Both the position numbers and the translations under genes were made by a program. A model generated the notes under the pieces. The model made no database searches. It worked only from the letters and a program-made list of their open reading frames with translations, and was not told where the DNA came from. 64,000 nucleotides of DNA from CAYJFG01 sp964369405 (GTDB taxonomy: Bacteria > Bacillota > Clostridia > Oscillospirales > Acutalibacteraceae). Of this stretch, positions 46,968 to 56,220 are shown piece by piece; position 1 is the first letter of the stretch; every line of letters starts with the position of its first letter. The DNA is taken from contig CAYJGB010000002.1 of NCBI GenBank assembly GCA_964369405.1, positions 1-64,000 of the forward strand, read 5' to 3'.

Positions 46968-47014
46968 ATAATCATATCCTCACATATTTTAATTTTGACT
47001 TTACTTTATGTTTA

Positions 47015-47279
47015 CCAAATACACCTACTACTTTTTTCTTCTACTTCTTTATCTTTATTTGTTCTATATTTTGTTAAATATCGAGCAATTATGCCACCTA
47101 TCCCAAAATTTAACAAAGTAAAATACCACGTCACTGATGTAGCCAAACTAAATAACCAATACTAATTTTGACCTAGCACTGACAAAACATAAAGAATATA
47201 TAAAAATGGAATTAATTTTCCATTTAATAAATTTATGTAATCAAGCCACCTTACTGCTAAAATTTATTTGTTTTGCCAA
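47015..47279 (-). pseudogene. Decayed 5' fragment of a duplicated wzx flippase gene
   Basis: The 330-nt gap between DUF115 copies 2 and 3 holds a minus-strand relic of the wzx start. It translates as LLNGKLIPFLYILYVLSVLG, a stop (TAG), then YWLFSLATSVTWYFTLLNFG and IARYLTKYRTNKDKEVEE. This matches wzx LLIGNIIPLIYTPYMLSVLG, LYSLATSVIGYLSLLNFGVG and RYITKYRANNDKDGEE. The start is altered to TTG, a frameshift falls within the first dozen codons, and one in-frame stop is present. The match covers about the first 90 codons. It is not functional. Confidence 0.9.
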
Positions 47280-47297
47280 ATTTTACTTTCTTTTACT

Positions 47298-48077
47298 CTA
47301 TAAAACGTCTTCTAATGTTTTTCTTGGAAATACTTCTAATTTTCCACCACGAGTAATATTATAAATATTTATATTCTTTTCATCAGCATATTGTTTAACT
47401 TCTTTAAACGATATTGTTGTATGTTCCATATTATGTACTAATTGATTTTCAATACCTGTTTCATATTTCTCAGAAAAATAATCTTTAACATTATTATCTA
47501 CAGTTACTTTTCCATCACCACTTGTTGTTACTCTATAATTATGATCAACACCAATTAAATAAATTTCATTAAAACCCATGTAAAAAGCAATTTGCATTAA
47601 AGTGGCTGTAACAGTACCTTTACATATGATGTCTTTATCAATATTTTCCGATATCCCATACTTATTTAAATATTTTTCTTTTGAACATTGCAAATAAAAA
47701 TATTCAGCATTTTTGATGTTTATATCCTGATACCAAAGTAAATTTACAGGTATAAAACGAGCTTTCGTTTCTATTTTTTCAATTTCTTTCTCTATACCTT
47801 TAACAATTATCTCATCTTCGCTAGCATAATAAGTAGGTCTCCAATCAGTTTTATCAAAAATATTGTAAATTCTATTACTAGCAAAAGAAATTTCATTATT
47901 TTTATGTAATAGTGACAAATCTTCTGCAGTTAAACTAGGTCCATTACCAATAATAAAACAACGTTTGCCAATATGAATATTCTTGTATTTTTTAAGTTTA
48001 TAGCCATATCTAGATTTTTCAAAATTATCTGAATAATAATTTTGTTTTTTATTCTTAAGCAATTTCAATATATTCAT
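47298..48077 (-). CDS. DUF115 family protein, copy 3
   Basis: 259 residues with the full family set: FIIGNGPSL, YYASEDEIIV, GTVTATLMQIAFYMGF, IYLIGVDHNY and NITRGGKLEVFPRK. Like copy 1 it is followed directly by a wzx sequence, here only the decayed fragment, so copies 1 and 3 probably descend from a duplicated DUF115-wzx unit. GAGGTG precedes the ATG. Confidence 0.82.
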   Translation of the reverse strand: MNILKLLKNKKQNYYSDNFEKSRYGYKLKKYKNIHIGKRCFIIGNGPSLTAEDLSLLHKNNEISFASNRIYNIFDKTDWRPTYYASEDEIIVKGIEKEIEKIETKARFIPVNLLWYQDINIKNAEYFYLQCSKEKYLNKYGISENIDKDIICKGTVTATLMQIAFYMGFNEIYLIGVDHNYRVTTSGDGKVTVDNNVKDYFSEKYETGIENQLVHNMEHTTISFKEVKQYADEKNINIYNITRGGKLEVFPRKTLEDVL

Positions 48078-48101
48078 TTTACACCTCGTTTATAATTTAT
48101 A

Positions 48102-48662
48102 TTATTTTCGAATTAAAACACTAGCAGGCACTCCGACTAAAACATCACCTGCATTTAAAAAGGATTTTGTCACCACAGCATTTGCACCTATCTTTATATT
48201 ATCAGCAATTTTAATTTCACCAACAACTACACAACCAAAACCTAATGTTACATTATCTCCTAAAACTGGAGATTGGTTATTATTTTCTGCAAAACCTATA
48301 CAATTATTACCTCTTAAGCAACAATTTTCTCCTACTCTTGATTTAGGATTAACTATAATAGTACCATGATGATACAACTGCAAGCCTTTTCCAAAACAAT
48401 TTTCTTCTATTAAAAAACCTAGTTTATTACCTAAAACATTTTTTCTTTTTTCATAATATAAATGAAGAAAAATTTTAAACTTATTGCCATTGGCAGTATT
48501 TCCATAATACTCTTGTTTTCTCAAAAATTTAGTAAACTGAGCAACTTTATATTCTGAATGACTAGTAATTTTCATGAAAAATTTAGCTTTTTTGCTTCTA
48601 TTATTAAAATAAGTATTATCAGAATTTATATATTCATTTAAATCTTTTTTTGTCTTTATCAT
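48102..48662 (-). CDS. Serine-acetyltransferase-like hexapeptide acyltransferase
   Basis: A 186-residue protein with a left-handed beta-helix in its C-terminal half (GKGLQLYHHGTIIVNPKSRV, then CIGFAENN, TLGFGCVVVGEIKIADNIKI, GANAVVTKSF and VLVGVPASV). The catalytic His is likely in YHHGT. CysE-like enzymes in capsule loci O-acetylate sugars. GTGGTGA precedes the ATG. Confidence 0.85.
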   Translation of the reverse strand: MIKTKKDLNEYINSDNTYFNNRSKKAKFFMKITSHSEYKVAQFTKFLRKQEYYGNTANGNKFKIFLHLYYEKRKNVLGNKLGFLIEENCFGKGLQLYHHGTIIVNPKSRVGENCCLRGNNCIGFAENNNQSPVLGDNVTLGFGCVVVGEIKIADNIKIGANAVVTKSFLNAGDVLVGVPASVLIRK

Positions 48663-48742
48663 ATTATCACCACTTATTTTTGAGTTATCTTAAAAACTTA
48701 TTATCAATATAATAATCAATACATCTATTACTGCTCAAATTT

Positions 48743-49627
48743 TCACTTTTTAATCATATTAAATAATTTTTGTTTTATATTCATTTTAATTACAACTAAT
48801 TTTAAAAAAATAACGGACACATTTATCTGATTTGCTATATCTTTTAGTTTAAACATATTTTTTAAATCTAAATAATAATAATATGCTAAATCATACTTTT
48901 GTTTGAATTTTAATTTTTTAAAAATAATTGTTTCTTTAACACTAGTCGCATAACCTTTGGGATTATTAATAAACGGTTGTCTTCCTTGACTAGTTAAACC
49001 ATCTTCTCTATATTCACAAAAATATATAATTTCATTAAACCATCTAATTTTATAACCATCATTAGCTATTCTATTATAAACTACACTTTCAGTAATAAAT
49101 TTTTCATTATCATATTCTGGAAATTTATATTTTTTTAATATATCTGTATAAAAAACTTCTGATTTATCTCCATTTATTCCATACTTATCTCTTTCTAAGG
49201 ATGTTGCATCAACAAACTCACCATCAAATGTAGAGCCTACTATGTTATCACTATTATACGCTTTTAATCCACTAACACCTGCAAAACAAGATTTATTTTT
49301 AATTGTGCTTTCAAAATAAACTATTTTTTCTATAGCGTCGCTTGTTAAAAAATCATCTGAATCTACAATAAAAAACAAATTTCCTCTTGCAAAATCTAGA
49401 CCTTTGTTTATAGCTCTATGTTTTCCACCATTATTTTGATAAATATATTTTATTTCAAAATTTTTTTCACTAGATATCCATTTTTCAAATAACTGTTTTA
49501 TATCGTCTTCAGAACCATCATCTACTACTATCCACTCAAAGTTTTTACTAGTTTGTTTTGTTAACGATTCATATAATTTACTTATAATATCAATTCTATT
49601 ATATACTGGTGTAAAAACAGTTATCAT
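48743..49627 (-). CDS. Family 2 glycosyltransferase
   Basis: 294 residues, GT-A fold: VFTPVYNRIDIISKLYESL, VVDDGSEDD, NGGKHRAINKGL and the DxD motif VDSDDFLT. A C-terminal helical region follows. It probably adds one sugar of the capsule repeat; donor and acceptor are unknown. It is a close relative in architecture to the enzyme at 56221-57108. GAGGGAAG precedes the ATG. Confidence 0.9.
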   Translation of the reverse strand: MITVFTPVYNRIDIISKLYESLTKQTSKNFEWIVVDDGSEDDIKQLFEKWISSEKNFEIKYIYQNNGGKHRAINKGLDFARGNLFFIVDSDDFLTSDAIEKIVYFESTIKNKSCFAGVSGLKAYNSDNIVGSTFDGEFVDATSLERDKYGINGDKSEVFYTDILKKYKFPEYDNEKFITESVVYNRIANDGYKIRWFNEIIYFCEYREDGLTSQGRQPFINNPKGYATSVKETIIFKKLKFKQKYDLAYYYYLDLKNMFKLKDIANQINVSVIFLKLVVIKMNIKQKLFNMIKK

Positions 49628-49631
49628 TAAA

Positions 49632-50369
49632 TCACTTCCCTCTAATTTTATTAAATATCACAAAAATATACTCACCTAACTTAACACCAAATAACTTTAC
49701 TAGTTTATCATAAGTTAAAGAACTTTTATCTTTCCAGGTTGCAGAATAATGATGTATAGAATATGAATTTGATGTAGTATCAACTTTATTACTTAACATA
49801 TCTTTGCATCCAAAATATTCTTTAGGAAATATAACAAAATCATCTAAGTAAGTAATTTTATTTTCAATGCAATCCAATGAGTACTTATTTTTTATAATTT
49901 TATTTACTATTATAGGTATAGGAGTGCAATCTAGTGAACCATCATCTTTAATAAAATTTCTTTTTTCATAATATTTCATAATATCTTCTAGTAATGGGTT
50001 GTTTTTCTCACTACCAAACCCTATACCAAGTTGTACGTAATATTCATTTAAATACATTTCTACACCAAAATACGCTTTATATTTTAGTAATTCATCTAAA
50101 TTTTTAATTAATTCAACATCTGTATCAAGATAAATACCACCATATTTATTAACAATATCTACTCTTGCATAATCTGATACAAACGCATACTTTTTATTAT
50201 CATAAGCTTGCTTTATAAAATTAATTTTATTAACATCATAATTACTCTCATTCCACTGCTTAATTTCATAATCTGGACAATATTTTTTCCATGAATCAAT
50301 ATATTTCAAAAATTCATCAGATATTTTATTTTCTCCAAACCAACAATAATGTATTACTTTAGGTATCAT
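49632..50369 (-). CDS. GT32-type glycosyltransferase (DXD family)
   Basis: 245 residues: PKVIHYCWFGENK, FVSDYARVDIVNKYGGIYLDTDVE (DxD quoted within) and SIHHYSATW. This is the Och1/mannosyltransferase-like family often found in capsule loci. AAGGAG precedes the ATG. It lies 5 nt before the next gene's start. Confidence 0.9.
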   Translation of the reverse strand: MIPKVIHYCWFGENKISDEFLKYIDSWKKYCPDYEIKQWNESNYDVNKINFIKQAYDNKKYAFVSDYARVDIVNKYGGIYLDTDVELIKNLDELLKYKAYFGVEMYLNEYYVQLGIGFGSEKNNPLLEDIMKYYEKRNFIKDDGSLDCTPIPIIVNKIIKNKYSLDCIENKITYLDDFVIFPKEYFGCKDMLSNKVDTTSNSYSIHHYSATWKDKSSLTYDKLVKLFGVKLGEYIFVIFNKIRGK

Positions 50370-50395
50370 ATTATCTCCTTGTATGTATATATTTT

Positions 50396-51415
50396 TTATA
50401 AAGTATCTAAAAAGTGCTTATAAAATGTATCTTTTCCTTCATCTGTTTTTAATTTATATTTTTCTCTGTAGGATAATTTAAATAAGTTTGTATCACTACT
50501 CATAAGCTCGTCAAATTTTTCTTTTGAATATTCCTTACTCATAAGCGAAGCATATTTATCCACATCTAAATTATTTATTGGTACATCATCAATCATTTTT
50601 TTTATTTTACTGTTATTATTATACTCTATATCAAAAATATAATCAGCGAATAAATAATCAATTAAATACTTTTCTTTCTTCCAATATTCATAATATATTG
50701 ACTTATAATACTGAAACAATATATTATTTTGCTTAGATTGAACTACAAATGTAGCCCAACGTCTATAAGATATATAATAATCAGAATATTTATCTGTCTT
50801 TTGTGCCTTGATAGAATAAAAATTCATTTTAAAAATATCATCATCTATTTTGTTTTTTACAAACACAGTAGAATCTATCCAAAGACCACCATACAAATCT
50901 AAAAGTTTATATCTAAGCAAGTCCGAAAAAATAGCTAATTGAATTTCTTTTTTTTCTACCCTATCTACAATATATTTTGGTATTTTAACATATTCTTCAT
51001 AATTATCGTACGTAATGATTATAACTTCGTGATTACCTGCATTTCGTCTAATTGAAGCTATACATTTTTTAACTAAATCTGGAGCATTTTCCTCTCCTTG
51101 AAACCAACATACCCATATTGTTGAATTTATTTTAACACTCGGGTTTAAATTAAGTTTATGTTTATTATCAGTTATTGAATTATCATTCAACAAGCCTAAT
51201 TCTTTTGAGTAATTTTTAATTAAATATTTTTCTATGTTTACATGATTAGAATTAATTAATTTTAAGATTATCTTTTTATTATAGAAAGGGCCTCTCATAA
51301 AAGGCAATATTAAACTATTAACAGCCAATTTAAACGAAAAATAACGCAAATTAATAAAAAATGTTTTATATATATTAACGAGAAGAGTAAATATTTTTTT
51401 TATTTTATTAACCAT
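50396..51415 (-). CDS. Capsular polysaccharide synthesis glycosyltransferase (Caps_synth/GT32-like)
   Basis: 339 residues: WVCWFQGEENAPDLVKKCI, FSDLLRYKLLDLYGGLWIDS with a D-x-S variant of the DxD motif (WIDSTVF), and a C-terminal YREKYKLKTDEG...FYKHFL region typical of capsular polysaccharide synthesis proteins. A hydrophobic, basic N-terminal segment suggests membrane association. Donor unknown. Confidence 0.86.
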   Translation of the reverse strand: MVNKIKKIFTLLVNIYKTFFINLRYFSFKLAVNSLILPFMRGPFYNKKIILKLINSNHVNIEKYLIKNYSKELGLLNDNSITDNKHKLNLNPSVKINSTIWVCWFQGEENAPDLVKKCIASIRRNAGNHEVIIITYDNYEEYVKIPKYIVDRVEKKEIQLAIFSDLLRYKLLDLYGGLWIDSTVFVKNKIDDDIFKMNFYSIKAQKTDKYSDYYISYRRWATFVVQSKQNNILFQYYKSIYYEYWKKEKYLIDYLFADYIFDIEYNNNSKIKKMIDDVPINNLDVDKYASLMSKEYSKEKFDELMSSDTNLFKLSYREKYKLKTDEGKDTFYKHFLDTL

Positions 51416-51450
51416 TAAATCAAATCCTTATATCAATTATTCTTCATTTT

Positions 51451-52368
51451 CTACCAAAATAAACTTACAAAAACCCTCATATTATCTTTCAGATTGCACT
51501 GACTTAACTCTTTAGGTGTGAATTTAATTTTTTTTCTATAAAATTTCATTTTACTAGTAATTTTTTTTGCATCACTTATGTCCATATTCTTTTTATATGA
51601 ATTCCATTGATACAATAAGTGAAAAAAATTATATTTATTCAGATTGTATAAATCAGGATAATTTTCTTTTGTGAATTTTAATCTCTCATACATTCCATCT
51701 ATAGCATCTAGTTTTTTTATTGAAATTGTATTAATTATACTATCTTCTCTTTGTAAATAATAATATAAAGGAACATTTAAATAAGTTGGGTTAATAGCTC
51801 TACTCATAACTTTATATGTAAAAAATTCATCTTCACTAATTTTATTTACTTCAAACAGTAAACCATCTATAATTTCTTTTTTGTACAACTTGTTCCATAC
51901 TAAAGCTGGGAAAAGTTGTCCTTGTATATGCAACTTGTATGCGTTTTCATTAGTATATGTTCTTGTAGATTTAACATTATATGCAATTTGGTTTTCATTT
52001 TCATATACCTTAGTGTAATTAAATGAAACTATATTAGCATCATTTTTTTTCATGATATCCATTGTCAACTCGTATGCATTATTGACTAACCAGTCATCAC
52101 TATCAACAAAACTTATGTAGTCACCAGATGCAATCTCTAACCCTTTATTTCGTGCATCTGATAATCCTCCATTTTCTTTATGTATTACTACAATTCTTTT
52201 ATCTTGCTTTGCGTATTCATCACATATTTTACCACAATTATCTGGAGAACCATCATCAACAAGAATTATTTCAAGATTTCTATAAGATTGATTAATTATA
52301 CTATTTATGCATTTCTTTAAATAATTTTCTACCTTATATATTGGAACTATTACACTGATTTTATCCAT
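51451..52368 (-). CDS. Family 2 glycosyltransferase
   Basis: 305 residues with VIVPIYKVENYLKKCINSII, LVDDGSPDNCGKICDEYA, ENGGLSDARNKGL and FVDSDDWL (DxD). A typical EpsJ/CpsI-like GT-A enzyme. GAGGTT precedes the ATG, and 2 nt separate it from the upstream glycosyltransferase gene. Confidence 0.92.
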   Translation of the reverse strand: MDKISVIVPIYKVENYLKKCINSIINQSYRNLEIILVDDGSPDNCGKICDEYAKQDKRIVVIHKENGGLSDARNKGLEIASGDYISFVDSDDWLVNNAYELTMDIMKKNDANIVSFNYTKVYENENQIAYNVKSTRTYTNENAYKLHIQGQLFPALVWNKLYKKEIIDGLLFEVNKISEDEFFTYKVMSRAINPTYLNVPLYYYLQREDSIINTISIKKLDAIDGMYERLKFTKENYPDLYNLNKYNFFHLLYQWNSYKKNMDISDAKKITSKMKFYRKKIKFTPKELSQCNLKDNMRVFVSLFW

Positions 52369-52370
52369 TT

Positions 52371-53375
52371 TTATTTAACCTCGTATCTGTCACTCTCTTT
52401 ATTAAATACTCTAAATAGTTTAAAACTTAATTTTGCTATTGTTGGAGAAAATAGTATTAAATTATACATCATTTTTGTTTTAGTCGATATACTATCTTCA
52501 TTGTTTAGTTTAATATTTTTTAAATTTTGTACTATAGTATTAACAAACTCTTCATATAAGTTTTTATCTTTTGAGGCGATTATTGCATTAAAATTACTTA
52601 CATTATTATTCACAAATCTTATTTTTGCTAAGTTAAACAACTCGTCATCGTAATTTTCTAGTTCATTCATTATAATTCTAGAAATATCAAGAGAATTTTT
52701 AATTTTTCTAGAATCTATTTTTGAAGAAGCTGCAGAGTTAATCCTTGCTTGATAATGATACAATGCTTTATCTTCATAATAAGATACTTTAGAACTTTTG
52801 AAAGCATAAATATTGAACAAATAATCTTCATTTGATATAAACTTACTATCAATTTGTTTATCTTTAATTATATCAGATTTATATAATTTATTGCACATAC
52901 TTGGCTCAATTTTACTGCCTAATATTAACTCTTTTAATCCATCTTTATTACTTTGTAAGATTTTTTCGTTAGTATTATAATAATAATCAACTCGTGACGG
53001 AAATACAATTCTACAACCACAGTGAGATATATCAGCATTATTATCAACAGCGTTTTTTATTAAAAGTTCAAACATATTGGGTTCAATATAATCGTCACCA
53101 TCAACAAAGCCGATGTAATCGCCTGTTGCTAATTTTAAACCAACATTTCTAGCTGATGTAACTCCACCATTTTCCTTATTTATAACAATTATTCTATTAT
53201 CTTTAGTAGCATAATTTTCAATAATTTCTTTTGAATTATCTGTTGAACCGTCATTTATAATTAATATTTCTAAGTTTTTATATGTTTGAGTTAGCACACT
53301 ATCAAGACAACTAGAAATATATTTTTCTATATTAAAAACAGGTATAATAATACTTATCTTATAATTTATCGACAT
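52371..53375 (-). CDS. Family 2 glycosyltransferase
   Basis: 334 residues: IIIPVFNIEKYISSCLDSVL, INDGSTDNS, ENGGVTSARNVGL and FVDGDDYIEP (DGDD in place of DSDD). I chose the ATG at 53375 because AGAGGT lies 6 nt upstream; an in-frame TTG precedes it. It overlaps the end of the acyltransferase gene by 17 nt, so it is translationally coupled. Confidence 0.91.
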   Translation of the reverse strand: MSINYKISIIIPVFNIEKYISSCLDSVLTQTYKNLEILIINDGSTDNSKEIIENYATKDNRIIVINKENGGVTSARNVGLKLATGDYIGFVDGDDYIEPNMFELLIKNAVDNNADISHCGCRIVFPSRVDYYYNTNEKILQSNKDGLKELILGSKIEPSMCNKLYKSDIIKDKQIDSKFISNEDYLFNIYAFKSSKVSYYEDKALYHYQARINSAASSKIDSRKIKNSLDISRIIMNELENYDDELFNLAKIRFVNNNVSNFNAIIASKDKNLYEEFVNTIVQNLKNIKLNNEDSISTKTKMMYNLILFSPTIAKLSFKLFRVFNKESDRYEVK

Positions 53376-53955
53376 CAATATACCTCTTTCTATCTTTTAA
53401 ATCATCTTTTACAAAACAAATCCTATTTTTCAAAACTTCATTATACATCTCTTGTTTCTTTTCTTCTGTTATATTGCCACCTAATGTATAACTTAAATCA
53501 TACAATTTTGAATTTTCCATTATTTTTTTATTCTTCTTAATATAGTCTTCATAACTTGAAACTACTTTTGCTGGTGTACCTACAGCCACGCTATTACTAG
53601 GTATATCATTTATCACTAAGCTTCCAGCACCTATTATAACATTATCTCCAATGATAACATTTGGCATTATTGTGCTACCAGCTCCTATAAAAACATTATT
53701 TCCAATTTTTATAATTCCTAATTTACAATATCCTAACTCTTGTAAAGTGGTACCGTCATGAGATAACAGATAGCTTCGTGGTGCTATTTTCACATCATCT
53801 CCAATCTCTATTAGCCAACAATGAGATTGGTCAATAACAACTTTTTCTTGTCTTACAAAATTTTTGCCTACTTTCATACCACGCTTTATAAGTTCTTCTG
53901 TAGTAGCCTCTGCTCTTAATCTTCCAAGTATTTTTTTTATATGATTTTTTATCAT
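53359..53955 (-). CDS. Hexapeptide acyltransferase (maltose/galactoside acetyltransferase-like)
   Basis: 198 residues with a left-handed beta-helix: NFVRQEKVVIDQSHCWLIEI, then IGNNVFIGAGSTIMPNVIIG, NVIIGAGSLVINDI and SVAVGTPAKVV. It probably O- or N-acetylates a capsule sugar. The catalytic His is likely in LLSHDGTT. A short charged C-terminal tail follows the helix. Confidence 0.88.
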   Translation of the reverse strand: MIKNHIKKILGRLRAEATTEELIKRGMKVGKNFVRQEKVVIDQSHCWLIEIGDDVKIAPRSYLLSHDGTTLQELGYCKLGIIKIGNNVFIGAGSTIMPNVIIGDNVIIGAGSLVINDIPSNSVAVGTPAKVVSSYEDYIKKNKKIMENSKLYDLSYTLGGNITEEKKQEMYNEVLKNRICFVKDDLKDRKRYIDVDKL

Positions 53956-53956
53956 T

Positions 53957-55084
53957 TTAAACTTTCCCCTTGTATAAGTCTTCTAACATTTCTTCTACTG
54001 CTAAAACAGTATTAGCTGTGCTGAATTTATTGCCTCTTTTATCTGCTAAAACAGCATACTTCTTTAATAATTCTTTATTCATAAGAACTTCTTTGATTCC
54101 TTTATATAAGCTTTCTTCATCATTATCTGTAACAATACCATATTCATTGTTTTTGCCTAACATTTCTTCCATACCAGAGCACCTTGTAGTAACAATAGGA
54201 GTTCCTACAATTAAAGCTTCCGTTACAGATGTGCTAAACCCTTCAGCATACGATGAGCATACATATAAGTCAGCATTTTTTACATACTTGTACGGATTAT
54301 CTCTATATCCTAGAAAAACAAAAGACTCTAATAAACCATTTTCTTTTAAATATTTTTCTATGTTTTCTTTTTGGTCACCTAATCCTAAGATATAAAACTT
54401 ATGAGCAAATCCATCATCAACTAACTTTTTATGTATTCTTGCTAATCTTTCATAACCTTTTGGTTTTATAATTTTTGCTACAGAAATTATATTTATAATA
54501 TTTTTGTCAAACTCTAAATCATCTATACTATCTTGAGATAATTTCTTGATTTTAGCTGTTTCATTTGTGTTGTATAATACACTTATATCACCTTTAAAGT
54601 CAATTGCATTAGTAAAATCATTTAGAACTGTCTGAGCCACACAAATTGTTTTATCAAAAGCGTTATAACAATTTCTTGCCTCTTCAATATTTCTAAACGG
54701 TTTAGCTATGTGAGCCATAGTTTTCATTTCTATATGAATCCATGAAACTTTTTTAGTTTTTTTATCGCCACAACCACTTACTATTCTGGCAGTTGGACCT
54801 TCTAAATAAGATACTATAATATCATATTTCTCTTTAATAATTCTCTTGTATAAAGTTTTTGGAGAAAAAAGTAACATTAATTTACTATTACCTTTTACTT
54901 GTTTTTTAAATGCAAATTTATATTTAATATCTTCGTTTAAATATTTTTTATTCACACCACAATCAAATAAAGTTTGAACAGTGATATCAAATTTGCTTTT
55001 ATTCATATTATTAACTAAATTAACTAAAACTTTTTCTGCTCCACCATGAGATAGATTTGGAATAACAAACAATACTTTAATCAA
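53957..55084 (-). CDS. Family 4 glycosyltransferase
   Basis: 375 residues, GT-B fold: FVIPNLSHGGAEKVLVNLVN, SVAKIIKPKGYERLARIH, and the donor-site VCSSYAEGFSTSVTEALIVG (EGF..S..EAL) followed by VTTRCSGMEEML. The start is TTG with GAGGTG upstream. It adds a sugar from an NDP donor, retaining configuration. Confidence 0.93.
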   Translation of the reverse strand: MIKVLFVIPNLSHGGAEKVLVNLVNNMNKSKFDITVQTLFDCGVNKKYLNEDIKYKFAFKKQVKGNSKLMLLFSPKTLYKRIIKEKYDIIVSYLEGPTARIVSGCGDKKTKKVSWIHIEMKTMAHIAKPFRNIEEARNCYNAFDKTICVAQTVLNDFTNAIDFKGDISVLYNTNETAKIKKLSQDSIDDLEFDKNIINIISVAKIIKPKGYERLARIHKKLVDDGFAHKFYILGLGDQKENIEKYLKENGLLESFVFLGYRDNPYKYVKNADLYVCSSYAEGFSTSVTEALIVGTPIVTTRCSGMEEMLGKNNEYGIVTDNDEESLYKGIKEVLMNKELLKKYAVLADKRGNKFSTANTVLAVEEMLEDLYKGKV

Positions 55085-55095
55085 CTATTTCACCT

Positions 55096-56181
55096 CTAAT
55101 ATAAAAATGTTAAATACTCGCTATAATACGGTTGCATATTAAGATAAAAGAAACCTAAATATCCTAATACGCATAAAAAATATAAAAATGCTCTTTGTGT
55201 ACCTTTATAACAATTTTTAATGAGCCACGGTAATAAAATCAAATTGTATATAGAAAAATATACTGGTATTCTACCTATAAAAATTCCACTTGTAAATGTT
55301 GATAACAAATAAAATGAAGTCGCAAGAATTGCCATTATTATAGATAAATTAATGAATTTATTATCGAATTTTTCAATCTGTTCTCGTTTGATATATGCAA
55401 TAACGCAAGGTACAGCACTTATTATAACCCACCATATACTAGAACCACCAGCATTAGATATTGCTTCATCACTTCCAGTAGTTTCAACAAAAAAGTCTGT
55501 AAATTCATCAGCAAAGAAAACACATATTAAAATTGCAAATACACAGAGAAAAACTCTTCTTGACCAAGGAGATTTTACATTAATTAAAAATACAACTGGT
55601 AAAATCACAATTGCCGATTGATGAATAAGATATGCTATTACAAATATTGATATAAAAAGAAGATATTTTTTTTTCATTAAAAGAGTAATAGCTAAAAATA
55701 AAATAGCAACAGCTAAAAATTGTCGTATACCATTCATCATCCAAGTATAAAAGCCCATAGTTATAAAAAGAAACGTCGACAATGGGAAATCCTCTGACCT
55801 TTTGTACAGAATGTAAAAAATAGGTAGTGCTGTTACAAAAGCAATAGTTAATAACCATAATGAGTAATTATCACTAATAAATATCTTAAACAAGTTTGAT
55901 AAAAAATAAAACAAAGTACCATTTTCAGATAAATCAAAATTTTTGAAAACTGCACTAATGTTATATGAATAATTTTCGAAACCAACAATATAGGCGGATG
56001 TATCACCGTATACAGTTCTTAATCCTGTAACAGATACAATAATTGCAAAAATCAGAAAAGCAAATATATATCGCGTTGTTTGAGTGTTATTTTTTTTTAG
56101 TTTATCTTCACTTATTGGATAATAATAAGATATTAATCCTAAAATTGATGTTGAACCAATTAAAAACCAATCCGCCGACAT
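55096..56181 (-). CDS. EpsG-like polysaccharide polymerase (Wzy)
   Basis: 361 residues with about ten hydrophobic segments and the EpsG-family motifs VTGLRTVYGDTSAYIVGFEN and MMNGIRQFLAVAI. It is likely to polymerise repeat units exported by Wzx. AAGGAG precedes the ATG. Confidence 0.88.
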   Translation of the reverse strand: MSADWFLIGSTSILGLISYYYPISEDKLKKNNTQTTRYIFAFLIFAIIVSVTGLRTVYGDTSAYIVGFENYSYNISAVFKNFDLSENGTLFYFLSNLFKIFISDNYSLWLLTIAFVTALPIFYILYKRSEDFPLSTFLFITMGFYTWMMNGIRQFLAVAILFLAITLLMKKKYLLFISIFVIAYLIHQSAIVILPVVFLINVKSPWSRRVFLCVFAILICVFFADEFTDFFVETTGSDEAISNAGGSSIWWVIISAVPCVIAYIKREQIEKFDNKFINLSIIMAILATSFYLLSTFTSGIFIGRIPVYFSIYNLILLPWLIKNCYKGTQRAFLYFLCVLGYLGFFYLNMQPYYSEYLTFLY

Positions 56182-56220
56182 ATATTCACTCCTTAATAGT
56201 TTGTCTTTTTCTATTAATAA

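Noticed and set aside
46968..47297. A small intact gene or an insertion element between DUF115 copies 2 and 3
   Set aside because: The frame is broken and matches the wzx N-terminus; no inverted terminal repeats or transposase are seen.
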